Part shown: positions 41,606 through 52,382 of the stretch, one piece after another | Layout of the letters: every line of letters starts with the position of its first letter | Numbering within the stretch: position 1 is the stretch's first letter | From: CAWGXG01 sp963826505 | GTDB taxonomy: Bacteria; Chloroflexota; Anaerolineae; Aggregatilineales; Aggregatilineaceae | Reading direction: 5' to 3' | Length of the DNA: 64,000 bases | Assembly (NCBI GenBank): GCA_963826505.1 | Contig: CAWGXG010000008.1 | Span: 186,001-250,000, forward strand | Translations under genes and position numbers: made by a program | The notes under the pieces: generated by a model | The model's database searches: none | The model's input: only the letters and a program-made list of their open reading frames with translations | Told to the model about the DNA's origin: nothing

Positions 41606-42745
41606 TCAGCCGCCTAATGGGGCCTCGCCGCTGGGGGTGGGTGCTTCCGGATCGTCAGGGTTGACTGGGTACGCGAGCGGCGGCTCGGCGGGCAGTGGAC
41701 CCTCTGCTCCCATCATTCTGCGGATGGCGTCGAGCTCTTCTTGAGAGAGCTCAATATTCCCGAAAGCGTGTGTGAACGCGATCTGCTGGAATGCGATGCC
41801 AGCCATGTTGGGCATGGGGATGGCTCCGCGGGGCGCGTGTTCGCTAAAGGCGCGCCCCTGCAGCACCAGACTGCCCAAAAAGGCCAGGACGCCCAGCCAT
41901 TGCACCGGCGTGAAGCTTTCCCCTAAAAACATGAACGAGAGCGCCACGGCCACGGCCAGTTCCGTGACGGCCAGCAAGGTGGTTTGCAGGCTGCCCAGGT
42001 TTTTGACTCCGGCAAACAGCGCCAGGCGCGACAATGCAGTGGTGATGGCCAGAGCCAGGATGGCCCAGCCCGCCTGCGACGTTTGGGGCAGCCAGTGGAG
42101 GTTATAAACCAGCCGCGCCATCACGACGACGATCGCCATCACGGTGATGATGTACAACGTGACCGTCTGCGCGGGCATCTCCCACAGGACACGCTGACTC
42201 AACACGACGGTTCCCGCGAAGAGTAGCGCATTGCCCAGCATGAATCCCACGCCCAGCCAATCGGTTTGGCCCTTAACGCCACCCGTGATCAAGAGCAAGC
42301 CGAACAACGCCAGAATCACGCGTACCCCTGTGCGCCAAGATAGCGACTGTCCACCGAGACGCGCCATGAGCACGACGAACACCAGATATGTGCCGTTGAG
42401 GAGCTGGGCCTGCGATGCATCCAGACGGTGGAGCCCATTGTAGTACATTAGCGATCCGATGCCGTTCACCGCGCCCACGACGGCACAACCCAGGAATCCT
42501 GCCGGGTAGATGTACGTGAAACGCGGCCAGAAAGCCAGGTACACAATCCACAGCATTCCGGCGGCCAATGCGGTGCGGACTGCCGCAACAGTAAAAGGAT
42601 CAGCGCCACCACGCAGCGCGAGCTTGCCGAGTACAGGGGCCATCCCGAGAAATACCGGCGAAAGCAATGCCGCGGTGAGACTGCTGTTTCGAGTGGATGA
42701 AGATTCAGTCATGAGAGGAGCATAAAGTGGCGTAGGAGTTCTCAC
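41606..42745 (-). CDS. EamA/DMT-family transporter
   Basis: 379 residues, about ten membrane helices in two EamA repeats (LLSPVFLGMAPVLGKLALRGG first; LALFAGVKNLGSLQTTLLAV second). A Pro/Glu-rich cytosolic tail follows. DMT carriers of this type export amino acids or other metabolites; RhtA, a threonine/homoserine exporter, belongs to the same superfamily. GTG 42745 overlaps the stop of the upstream kinase by four bases, which supports this start. It ends the sensor operon and lies two genes after the threonine synthase-receiver fusion, so an amino-acid substrate is an attractive guess. Confidence 0.85.
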   Translation of the reverse strand: MRTPTPLYAPLMTESSSTRNSSLTAALLSPVFLGMAPVLGKLALRGGADPFTVAAVRTALAAGMLWIVYLAFWPRFTYIYPAGFLGCAVVGAVNGIGSLMYYNGLHRLDASQAQLLNGTYLVFVVLMARLGGQSLSWRTGVRVILALFGLLLITGGVKGQTDWLGVGFMLGNALLFAGTVVLSQRVLWEMPAQTVTLYIITVMAIVVVMARLVYNLHWLPQTSQAGWAILALAITTALSRLALFAGVKNLGSLQTTLLAVTELAVAVALSFMFLGESFTPVQWLGVLAFLGSLVLQGRAFSEHAPRGAIPMPNMAGIAFQQIAFTHAFGNIELSQEELDAIRRMMGAEGPLPAEPPLAYPVNPDDPEAPTPSGEAPLGG

Positions 42746-44004
42746 GAACCAGATTGATCAGATAGGGTGGCATCCAGCGGCAGCTCGATGAAAAAGGTGC
42801 TGCCCGGCAGTCGCCGCTCATCACAACCTTCGCTTTCTACCCAAATCGTGCCGCGATGGGCTTCTACGATGCCACGACAGATCGCCAGCCCCAAGCCAAG
42901 CCCTCCTCCCCGAAACGCTGTCTTGCTGGTTGTGTGGAGTTGCGTATCACCGGCGGTGTAGAACTGATCAAAGATATGTTCTTGATCCTGTGGATCGATG
43001 CCGATTCCTTCATCTTTGAGGCCGATGCGTACCCGCTGCCGTTTTGTCTGAACAACCTCTACAGTGATCGTTCCGCCGTCTGGTGTGTATTTGATCGCAT
43101 TGCCCAACAGATTGCTAATCGCTAGTTCCAGGAACTGCGCATCGGCCAGAAACGGATCGGGCCACTGGCGCTCGCCGTATACCAGTTTCAACTTGCGCTG
43201 ATCCATGACGGGGGTGTAACCATCTACCACGCCCGTGATAATGTCGGCCAGATAGGTGGGAACCAGCTTGAGGTCCACTCGGCCCGAGGCCACGCGCGAG
43301 ACGATGATGATCTCGTCGATCACACGATGCAGCCGTTCAATGGAGTCCATCAGACCAGTCAGGCAGGCGTAAACCTCGGCATCTTGCGTCATTACTTTCT
43401 GGACAACAGGCGATGACTGTACGAGGCGGCTGTAGCCATACACGGTCGTGAGCGGCGTGCGCAGTTCATGCGCGGTGAGCTGAATAAAATCGTCTTTGAT
43501 CCGGTCGAGACGGCGCAAGGCGCGGTTGCTGGCTTCAAGATCGCGGAGATTGGCCTCGAGCCGCTCCACAAGTTCCTGACTGTAAGCCTCTTGGGCCGCC
43601 TGGCGCGCCTCAGGATCGATGACCTCGGTTTCCCCTGCCAGATATTCTTCGATGCGGCTGATGAGTGACTGCGCGTCGATGGGCTTGGTCATGTAGCCGT
43701 TGACCCCGGCCACCAGGGTCTTATCGCGCTCGTAGGCGTGAGTTTGCGCGGTCAACGCGACGATCGGTACATCCGCCATGCGCGGATCCGCGCGCAGCCG
43801 CATGGTAATCTCGCGGCCACTCAAGTCGGGCAGGTTGATGTCTGTCAGGATGAGATCGGGCTGGTGTTTTCTCGCGAGATCGATGCCTTCCAACGCGCGT
43901 GTGGCGATTAGCACGCGATAGCCCGCGTAAGTCAGCACGCGCTGAATGAGCGTGCGGCTGGGCTCGTCGTCTTCAATGTAAAGAATTGTCGCCTTATGGG
44001 TCAT
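42742..44004 (-). CDS. Receiver-first hybrid histidine kinase (REC-HisKA-HATPase)
   Basis: 420 residues. A receiver domain (ILYIEDDEPSRTLIQRVL, LILTDINLPDLSG, VALTAQ, MTKPID) is followed by a helical linker, HisKA (LTAHELRTPLTTVYGYS with the phospho-His) and HATPase (NLLGNAIKYTPDGG, DEGIGIDPQDQ, GGLGLGLAI). It has no membrane helix, so it responds to cytosolic phosphorylation. It may pass phosphate from the giant kinase. It lies 39 bases downstream of the threonine synthase-receiver gene. Confidence 0.93.
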   Translation of the reverse strand: MTHKATILYIEDDEPSRTLIQRVLTYAGYRVLIATRALEGIDLARKHQPDLILTDINLPDLSGREITMRLRADPRMADVPIVALTAQTHAYERDKTLVAGVNGYMTKPIDAQSLISRIEEYLAGETEVIDPEARQAAQEAYSQELVERLEANLRDLEASNRALRRLDRIKDDFIQLTAHELRTPLTTVYGYSRLVQSSPVVQKVMTQDAEVYACLTGLMDSIERLHRVIDEIIIVSRVASGRVDLKLVPTYLADIITGVVDGYTPVMDQRKLKLVYGERQWPDPFLADAQFLELAISNLLGNAIKYTPDGGTITVEVVQTKRQRVRIGLKDEGIGIDPQDQEHIFDQFYTAGDTQLHTTSKTAFRGGGLGLGLAICRGIVEAHRGTIWVESEGCDERRLPGSTFFIELPLDATLSDQSGS

Positions 44005-44043
44005 CAGATTTTTCTCGTCCAGCGGATGCAGTCGGGATGACTG

Positions 44044-45693
44044 TTATTGTAACGTTTTGATGATACTTTGCAGCAGATCTTCGTCCAAGAAACTGCCTTT
44101 TTGCAGCAGCGCATCGATCTGGTTGCTCAGTCGTTCGCGCTCGCTCGGCGTAAGTTCTTTGGCGGTCAAGACGATGATCGGAATCTGACTCAAGACGCGG
44201 TCAGCTTTCAGAATATCGATCACTTCGAACCCATCGATACCGGGCATCATCAGGTCGCAAATGATGACATCCGGCGTGGCGCGCCGTACCAGTTCCAGCC
44301 CACTGATGCCATCGGTCGCGACCTCGACCTCGTACTGCCCGCGCGAGCGCAGGATGCGGCTGATCAGGCGCGCCGCGTCCGGGTTGTCTTCGATGACCAC
44401 GACACGATTGCTGGACGGATCGACTTGTTCCAGGGCAGACAGCAGACCTTCTTCGGGCAGGGACATGGTGCGCCCTGCTTTAGACACATCGACGTGACGC
44501 GCCCATTGGTCGCCCAGAATGTGCTTTTCAACCGGGAACGTATGTCCAGAGCAGTTGACCACGACCACGTCGTCCGGCCGAATGGCCCCGCTGCGCACCA
44601 TTTTGAACAGACCCGCAAAGGTGACGGCCGTGGCAGGTTCCACCGAGAGGCCATCGACACGGGCGAGCAGCCGGGTCGCTTCGAACGCTTCTTCGTCGGT
44701 GGCGCTTTCGGCGACGCCGCCCCAAAACTGCATGAGATTGTACAGCAATTCATACGCGCGACCCGGGCGTCCTGTGCTCAGGGTCGCGATTAGCGTTTGC
44801 GGGTTTTCGACGGGCGTGGCGATGCGCTGCCCGGCTTGATAGGCGTTGACCATCGGCGCGCAGCCCGCCGACTGCACTATTCCGATCGAAGGAATCTTGT
44901 CAACCAATCCCAGCGCCATGAGCTCGCGGAAGCCCTTGGCGATGCCGATCGGTCCCATGCCGCCGCTGACTCCCTGGATGATCCAATCCGGGGCGCGCCA
45001 ATCCAGGTCTTCCGCGATTTCGAACGCCATAGTCTTCATGCTCTCGATGGCCGCGACGCTCTTGATGCCGCGATCCAAAAATAGCTTTTTCGACTGCGCA
45101 AAACGTGCCGCAACGGCCTTGGTCGCATCATACGTTCCGGTGACTTTGATGACTTCGGCCCCATACAGCGCGGCTTCGCGCATCTTGTCGCCGGGAACCT
45201 GACTGGTCAAGAACGCCCACAGTTTGATGCCGGCCCGAGCGGCATACGCCGCGTAGGCGATGGCGACGTTGCCGGTCGAGGCGACGACAGCTTCCCCCAC
45301 ACCCATTTCACGCAGTGCGGAAATGGCGACCGATGCCTGCCGGTCTTTAAACGAGCCGGTAGGTCCCTGCCGCTCATCTTTGATATAGAGGTGCTTCAAG
45401 CCGAGCATGGGACCCAGATTGGGCGCTCTGAGCATCGGCGTGCCGCCTTCGCCCATGGACACGATATTGTTCAGGTCGCGCAGCGGCAGCAGCTCGTGAT
45501 AACGCCACAGCCCTGGTTTGCGCCGGACGACCTCTTCGGCCCAGCCGGACTCACGCAACGCGTCCAGATCGTACTGCGCCTCGAGAATGTTATCTCCACA
45601 GCGAGGGCAGGCCAGTTCTTGCCCAGCATAGGCAATGCTGTAACCACAGTTCGTGCAATGTAACTCGATGAATTTGCCGGGTGCGGAACTCAC
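44044..45693 (-). CDS. Threonine synthase-like PLP enzyme fused to a C-terminal receiver domain
   Basis: 549 residues in one uninterrupted frame. Residues 1-415 match threonine synthase: zinc ribbon Cys13/16/29/32, substrate loop GEGGTP, PLP-lysine Lys116 in PTGSFKDRQA, VASTGNVAIAYAAYA, and GVSGGMGPIG. Residues 430-546 are a complete response-regulator receiver: acidic pair Glu435/Asp436, phospho-acceptor Asp480 in IICDLMMPGIDG, Thr510 and Lys532. All catalytic and phosphorylation residues are present, so phosphorylation control of a metabolic enzyme is plausible. It starts one base after the giant kinase stop, so it is in the same operon. Whether the PLP part still makes threonine or uses another beta-replacement substrate is open. 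Confidence 0.93.
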   Translation of the reverse strand: MSSAPGKFIELHCTNCGYSIAYAGQELACPRCGDNILEAQYDLDALRESGWAEEVVRRKPGLWRYHELLPLRDLNNIVSMGEGGTPMLRAPNLGPMLGLKHLYIKDERQGPTGSFKDRQASVAISALREMGVGEAVVASTGNVAIAYAAYAARAGIKLWAFLTSQVPGDKMREAALYGAEVIKVTGTYDATKAVAARFAQSKKLFLDRGIKSVAAIESMKTMAFEIAEDLDWRAPDWIIQGVSGGMGPIGIAKGFRELMALGLVDKIPSIGIVQSAGCAPMVNAYQAGQRIATPVENPQTLIATLSTGRPGRAYELLYNLMQFWGGVAESATDEEAFEATRLLARVDGLSVEPATAVTFAGLFKMVRSGAIRPDDVVVVNCSGHTFPVEKHILGDQWARHVDVSKAGRTMSLPEEGLLSALEQVDPSSNRVVVIEDNPDAARLISRILRSRGQYEVEVATDGISGLELVRRATPDVIICDLMMPGIDGFEVIDILKADRVLSQIPIIVLTAKELTPSERERLSNQIDALLQKGSFLDEDLLQSIIKTLQ

Positions 45694-45694
45694 C

Positions 45695-48600
45695 TTACTG
45701 CTGCTCCTTTGTGCCTTGTAATTGAGTGGTGACGGAATCCAGGAGGCGAACTTCGTCGGTATCCTTGCGGTAGATGGCGATCACATCTAGCGCAGCGCGT
45801 TCTTCTGAGGTGACATCATCGGCAGTGAGCACCAGGACAGGTATGGCGGCCGTGCGTTCTTCTGCGCGCAGCGTTCGGACCACCTCAAAACCATCTACGC
45901 CCGGCATGCGCAGATCGAGAATCACCAGATCGATATGATCCGTTTGGGCGATCATGTCGAGCGCTTGTTCGCCGTCCGTCGCGCACAGGACATCATACCG
46001 CGCCGATGTCGTGAGCGCGTCCAGCAGCCCGCGTACCGTTTCAGGCTGGTCATCTACCAACAGGATACACTGTCGCGTGGCGATCGCCTCTACCCGGCGG
46101 AACGCATCGACCAGTTGTTCTTCGCTGAACGGTTTGAAAACGTACTCCGCCGCTCCAGCGTCCAGGGCGCGTGTGCGATCCGGATTGAGGCTGCAGACCA
46201 CCACGGGAATACTGCGCGTGAGGTCCATCCCGTTCAGCATATCCAACAAGTCCCAGCCCGCTTGATCGTGCAAATTGACGTCTAGCAGGATGATATCGGG
46301 CCGGCGTTTTGAGGCCATCTCAAGCACTTCTTCGGGATGCGTGATGCCGAAGACCTCATATCCGGCGCGGGCCAGATAGCGGCGGTAGAGGCTGATGATC
46401 TCCACATCTTGGTCGACCGCCATCACGGACATTGTCTTGGGCCGCAGGTGCATCGGTCCGGGCGAGATGGATGACTCTGGCTGGGGTGCTTCTACCGCGT
46501 TGCTATTGTCCGGCACTTCCTGCTCGGGGATAATGACGGGCGCCGTGGGAATCGTGAAGCTGAAGGTAGAGCCGATCCCTGGCTCGCTTTCAACCTGAAT
46601 CGTCCCGCCTTGCAGCTCGGTGAGTGACTTCGCCAGCGGCAACCCCATGCCGGTGCCGCCGACTTTGCGTGTCAGCGAGTTGTCGACTTGTTGGAAGGCT
46701 TCGAACAGCTTGGGCATGTCTTTTTGAGCGATGCCGATCCCCGTGTCACTGACCGAAACCTGGAGAAAAACCTGGTTGTCAAGTGTTACGGGATAGGCGG
46801 ACACCGTGATGCTGCCCTCTTCGGTGAACTTTGAGGCATTCGACACCAGATTGAGCAGAACCTGGCGCGTGCGGAATTCATCGCCATATGCTTCGGGGAG
46901 ATCATCCGCGATCTCCGAATGCAGCCGGATCGGCCTGTCACGCGTGAAGCCTACCGCGGACGACATAACTCCTTTGATCACTGTATTCAGCTCGAAATAC
47001 CCGAACGATAACTCCATCTTGCCTGCCTGGATTTTCGCCTGATCGAGGATGTCGTTAACCAGGCCCAGCAGGTGCCGTCCGCTTTCGTAGATCGAGGTCA
47101 GGTCTTGTTCTTGTGTCTCGGTGAGCGGGCCGTCGATCCCTTTCAAAATTACGCGAGAGAATCCGATAATTGAATTGAGCGGGGTGCGCAGCTCGTGGCT
47201 CATCGCCGCCAGGAAATTCGTCTTGAGGCGATCGACTTCGAGCAACTGCTCGTTGGCTTCCTGCACTTCGCGCAGCAGCCGGTTGTTCTGGATGACAGCC
47301 GCCAGCGACCCGCTGAGCGTTTGCAGCAGCCGCAAATCGTCCTGGGTAAACGCATAGGTGTGATCGCTTTCAACGACCAGCACCCCGGCCAGATTACCGC
47401 CAGATTGCAGCGGCACGGCCATCGCCGAGCGCGTGTCGAGAGACGCACTCAGGCGGCGTGGATCGCGGGCGATGTCATCAATAATGACCGCTTCCTGGTG
47501 GCGCGCGACCCAGCCCACTAGACCGCGTTCAATATCGATCAGGCTGTGTTGAGTTTCCTGGCCGGGGTGCCCCACGTCCGCGCCCTTGACCAGATATTGC
47601 CCGTTGTCTTCGGGCAGATAGATACTCGCGCTGGTCACGTTGAGCGCGTCGCGCAGGGTCAAGACGGCTTGATTCAGGGATTCGTCCAGGTCAGAGCGAT
47701 GCGGCAGCCGCCGTCGTGACGATGAACAGCACACCCATCTCATCGGCGCGCTGTTCCGCGAGCTCGAACAGACGGGCATTGTCAATCGCCACTGCGACCA
47801 TGTCGGCCAGGGACTGCAAGATACGAGCGTCTTCTTGGGTGAAGGCTCCCGGTTGGTTACTCTGGACGTCCAGCGCGCCCGCGATTTGTCCTCGCGCGAT
47901 GAGCGGCAGCGCCATTTCCGAACGCGTCTGAGGCAGCAAGGGGTTGGGACGATGGACAACACGTGCGTCGGCGGTATCCAGCGCGATCTGCGGCTGGCCG
48001 GTGGACGTCACCTGCCCGATCACCGACTGCGATCCGACCGGCAGACTGTGCTTCAGGGCCAGGAGCTGCTCTCCAGCGGTGCCGGTTGAGGCGGCAAGAT
48101 TGGCTTGGGTGCCATCCTCGCTGAGCATGAACACCTGGACATGATCGTATGCGAACGCTTCGAGAATCTGGTTGGCGACCTGCGGCAGCAAGTTGTCGAG
48201 ATGCAGGATCGACGTGACAGCGCGGCTGATCTCCGTTGACAGAGTAAGCTGGCGCGCACGGCGACGTGCCTCCTGGTAAAGCTGAGTGTTTTCCAGTGAA
48301 ACGGCTGCCTGATCGGCCAGCGCCTCGAAGACACGGCGATTGGTGCTGTGCTCGGGCCAGGGATCCGTCGTCCCAAACACAATAACCCCGAGCGCGCGTT
48401 CGGCTACGTGCAGCGGCACGATGACAACGCTGTGCAACCCTTGTTCAGCAAACATCTCTCCTACCGCATCATCGTGATCCGCCGGATCGATTGAACTCAT
48501 CCAGGTGATGCCGGACGCTTGCGCCAGATTCCAGAAGGGGAATGCATCTGCGCGAAAACGGCTGTGTAACGCGGGAGCATCACGCTTGCCAGCATCGCGG

Positions 48601-51600
48601 CTCGCGGCCAACTCGACGGCGGCGTAAGAAATATCGGGCGCTTCGGTGAGCAGCATATAGAGAGCCGCGTGATCGATGGCACGCGGAGATGCAAAGTCGA
48701 TGAATGCGGTCAGAATATCGTCGGGATTCTGTGCATCGGCGATCAGGCGGCTGGCGTGGTAGAGTGTCGCTGTTTCTTCGAGCGCTTCTGCCGTGCGCAA
48801 GAGCAAGCGCTGGTTCTCAACTGCGACGGCGGCCTGATCGGCCAGCGTCGTCAGAAATCGCTGCTGTTCGGCGGTCACGGCGTGGGATTGGGCGAACCCG
48901 GCGACAAGCCAGCCCGTAACGCTACCGCGCACCGTCAGCGGGAAGCTGCCCACCACCCGCAAGCCTAGCATTTCCAGCGCCGCCGATTGATCGTTAGGGG
49001 TCGACGAGCGACCGACGACGAGCGGTTTTTGATCGAGCAGGGGGCCAAACAGGGCGTCCGCATTTTCAACGCTGCGATCTTCTGGCTGGCAGGCCGCGAT
49101 GCGTAGCAAAGATGCGCCGGGCACATCCTCTTCTCTGAATATCACGGCGGAAAAATCTGTGTCGAGCGTGGCCATCTGGGAGAGCGTGGTTTGAAGCAGT
49201 TCGTCTATGCCGGTGGCATGGGAAATCGCCCAACTGGCTTCATAGAGCTGCGTGGTTTCGCGCAGGCTGTCTTCCAGCGCGGTCTCAAGCTGTTGAAGCT
49301 CGGTAATGTCCTGGAACGCACCTACCGCCGCGATGACGTTCCCACTCTGATCCCGGATCGGGGCAGCCTGCGCCAGCATGTGCATGCTGCTGCCATCTGG
49401 CTGCAACACGACCATATCGTCGACTGCTGCCGTTTCGCCGGTCAGCAGTACGCGGCTGAGCGGCCATTCCTGGAGGGGGTAAGGCGTCTGTGTTCCCGCG
49501 TGCATCATGGGGTAAGGTTGAGGGCGGTCGGGCGTACCGGGCTGCATCTCAGGGCCGAGGAAGCCCGTCAGGGTTTTGTTCGAAAGCAGGATGTCGCCGT
49601 TGCGGTTCATCACCAGCACGCCGGCGGGCATCGTATCGACGATGGTTTGCAGGCGGGCGCGTTGGGTTTCGGCTTCATCAAAAAGTTGCCGGTTCTGGGT
49701 CGCGATCGCGATCTGGCTGGCGAGTGTGGCCGCCAATTGGATGTCGCGCTCGTCCAGGTTTTGGTTCTCCATATCGCGCCCGATGAGCAGCACACCGACT
49801 ACTTCCGCGCCGATTTTCACTGGCACGGCCATGTGCTTGCCCCACTGCTCGATGCTCTGGCTGTCTAGCTGACCCATCAGCGGATAATCGTGCGGATCGT
49901 TGATCAACACGATCTCTTCGATACGAGCTGCTTCGGCCAGTGCACCGACACCGTCGGCCACCGAGACGCTGTCAGGCAAATCCGGATCGCTGGTTGTGAT
50001 TTTATGTATGTGACCATCGCTGGACAGCACGCCAAACCACCAGCGATCGTAATTACCGGGTCCGGCGACGGCCTGGAACAGGTTTTGCAGACCCGCCGCG
50101 TAGTCTTGCCCGATGCGGCTGGCCAACTGTCCGGCTTCGGCCAGCGCGCGCGCGCGCCGGGCTTCGCTCTGCACTTCGGTGAACAGCCGCCGGTTTTCCA
50201 ACGCAATGGCAATCTGGTCGGCCAGGGCGCTGGCAAATGCCGCATAGGTATCCTGGAACGCTCCGAGCGTGCGGCTGGTGCACATGAGCAGACCAAACCA
50301 GTGACCACTGGCTGTCATGGGGACAAGGACCGCGCTGGCCGCACTTAGCTGATGGAGCCGGTCTTTCAACGGGTGATTCGCCGGTAGCTCGTTAGCGACG
50401 TCATGGTAAAGCAGCGGCGAGGTAGCGGGCAGTGTCTCGCTGGTGGCTGCCTCCAAGGCGAACGTGAGCAGCCGCTCATGCGTGGGGGCGGACGGCTGAG
50501 CCGTTGGCCGGTGCCATGAGTAGACGATTTCGAGAAACTGGACCAGGACCGGGTCTGGCCCGGACAGCAGCACGTCGATGTCATCGATCCCGCTGGTCGT
50601 GCTGAGCTGTTCGGCAACAAGCTGGAAGATGGTGTCAAGCTCGGTGACGCTGCTCACGGTACGCGCGGTCTCGTAGAGTCGTTCAGTTTCGGCGAGCGCA
50701 CGCTGAGTCTGGTCGAACAGGCGCGCATTCTCGACCGCCAGCGCCACGCGGTCGGCCACGGCTTCGACCAGCAGCCGGTCTTCTTCTGTGGGCGCGGCGG
50801 AAGACAGCTCGGCGGCCAGCGTTCCGATGATTTCGCCATGTACCTGAATGCGCGCTTCGACCTGGTTTTTTGCGTCCGCAGGTGCCGTGCTTTCCAGGGG
50901 GAGTGTGGTCATCCGGTCGTAACGATAACCGGACGGGAAGATCTGGCGATCGGCAGCCACATAGTCGCCCCACGCGGAGCGGGTAAGCTGCCGGTTCAGG
51001 CTGTCAATCTCGCGTACGCGCTGTTCTGATTCCGCGAGCAGCCGGGCGTTATCGATTGCAATCGCGATCTGGTCGGCCAGCACGTTAAACACGCGGATCA
51101 TGTCATCCGTGAAGACGTCAGGGCTTGTGCTCTGCACGTCGAGCGCGCCAATCACGCGCCCTTCGATCATGAGCGGAAGGGCCATCTCCGCGCGCGTATC
51201 TGGCAGGATCGGGTTGGGCCTCCAGGGAGTGTCGCCGCGCTGGGTGTCAGACGCGATGACCGGGCGTCCGCGCGAGGTGACGCGTCCGATCACAGAGGGC
51301 GATCCCACCGCCAGCTTGTGGCCCATCCGCAACAACTGCTGCCCCGGGTTCCCTGTGCTTTCGACCAGGACGGCAAACTCGCCCAGTTCGTCAAGCAGAA
51401 AGATCTGCGCGTGGTAGATGGCGTCGAACCGTTTGCATATCTGGTCCACGGTTTCGCGCATCAGTATCGACGTATCGCGCAGACCGGTGGCAATACGTCC
51501 GATCTCGGAGGAAATAGCCAGATCGCGGGCCCGCTCGTCGGCGCTGGTGGCCAGGGCAGTGTAAGCGTTTTCCAGGTCCAGGCGCGACTGTTTGAACGCC

Positions 51601-52376
51601 TGGACCGTCTGGTTGAGCGCGTTAGCCAGATCAGCGAGTTCCTGGCTGCCTTCCGGCGGAATCCGGAAATCTAGCTCGCCTGTCTCAAAACGCTGCGTAC
51701 CTTCGCGGATGCGCAGTATGGGGCCGGTGATATTGCGCCGCACGACAAACAGCGCACCGGCGCTGGCGATCAACAGCGCGCCAAGCCCGATTATGAGTGA
51801 GGCCGTGCGGCTGTCGCGTAAACTGGCATCGATCGGACCAGCCGGGGTGCCGATCACGATGTCGAAGGCGTTCAGCGTAAAAGGGCCGGACAAATCGACC
51901 GGCATCCGCGTCAAATACACATCACCGAAAGCAGTGACGTTGCGCCGGACCATCTTGTCGAGCGGTACGTCTGCCAGGTTGAGCGCTTCGGCTGATTGTC
52001 CCCGCAGTGAGTTGATCGAATGCACGAAGACGGTGCCGTCAGGTGCGATCAGGGCAGCAAAGCTCACGCCCGGCGTCTCGGAGACGAACGTATCGAAGTT
52101 TTCATCGGCCAACCGCATCATGAGAGTCAGCAGCTTGGCTGGTTGCAGCGCGTTCTCGTCGCCGGTAGTTTGCTGGAAGGTGACGATCAACGATTCGACC
52201 GCACGCGTGGCTTCGCGCAGCGAGGTGGCCGCGATCACGCCTTGATCTCGCGTAGAATCGAGCAGCGCGCGGCGTTGTTGGATGCCGTTCACGATTTGCA
52301 GTGTGGCGGCGACCACGATTAGCGCAGCGATGATGACGGCAACGATCTGGGTTTGAATGCGGCGTTTGCGGAACAT
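45695..52376 (-). CDS. Giant multi-GAF hybrid histidine kinase, one apparent frameshift
   Basis: About 2226 residues if the frame is repaired. N-terminal part: membrane helix (VAVIIAALIVVAATLQIVNG), extracellular sensor (about residues 35-185), second helix, HAMP, then several GAF domains (phrases such as SEMALPL and GALDVQS recur) with one PAS (VDTMPAGVLVMNRNGDILL) near the middle. C-terminal part: a further GAF, HisKA (NFLAAMSHELRTPLNSIIGF), HATPase (LLNLVSNASKF), and two receivers (IILLDVNLHDQAGW; LVILDLRMPGVDG). At about 47690 the first frame stops (TTAAAASL) one base out of phase with SDLDESLNQAVLTLRDAL; deleting one base in GCTCTGAC joins them. Otherwise the sensor half would have no kinase. 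Phosphorelay to ThrC-REC or the REC kinase downstream is inferred. Confidence 0.85.
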
Positions 52377-52382
52377 GGCTGC

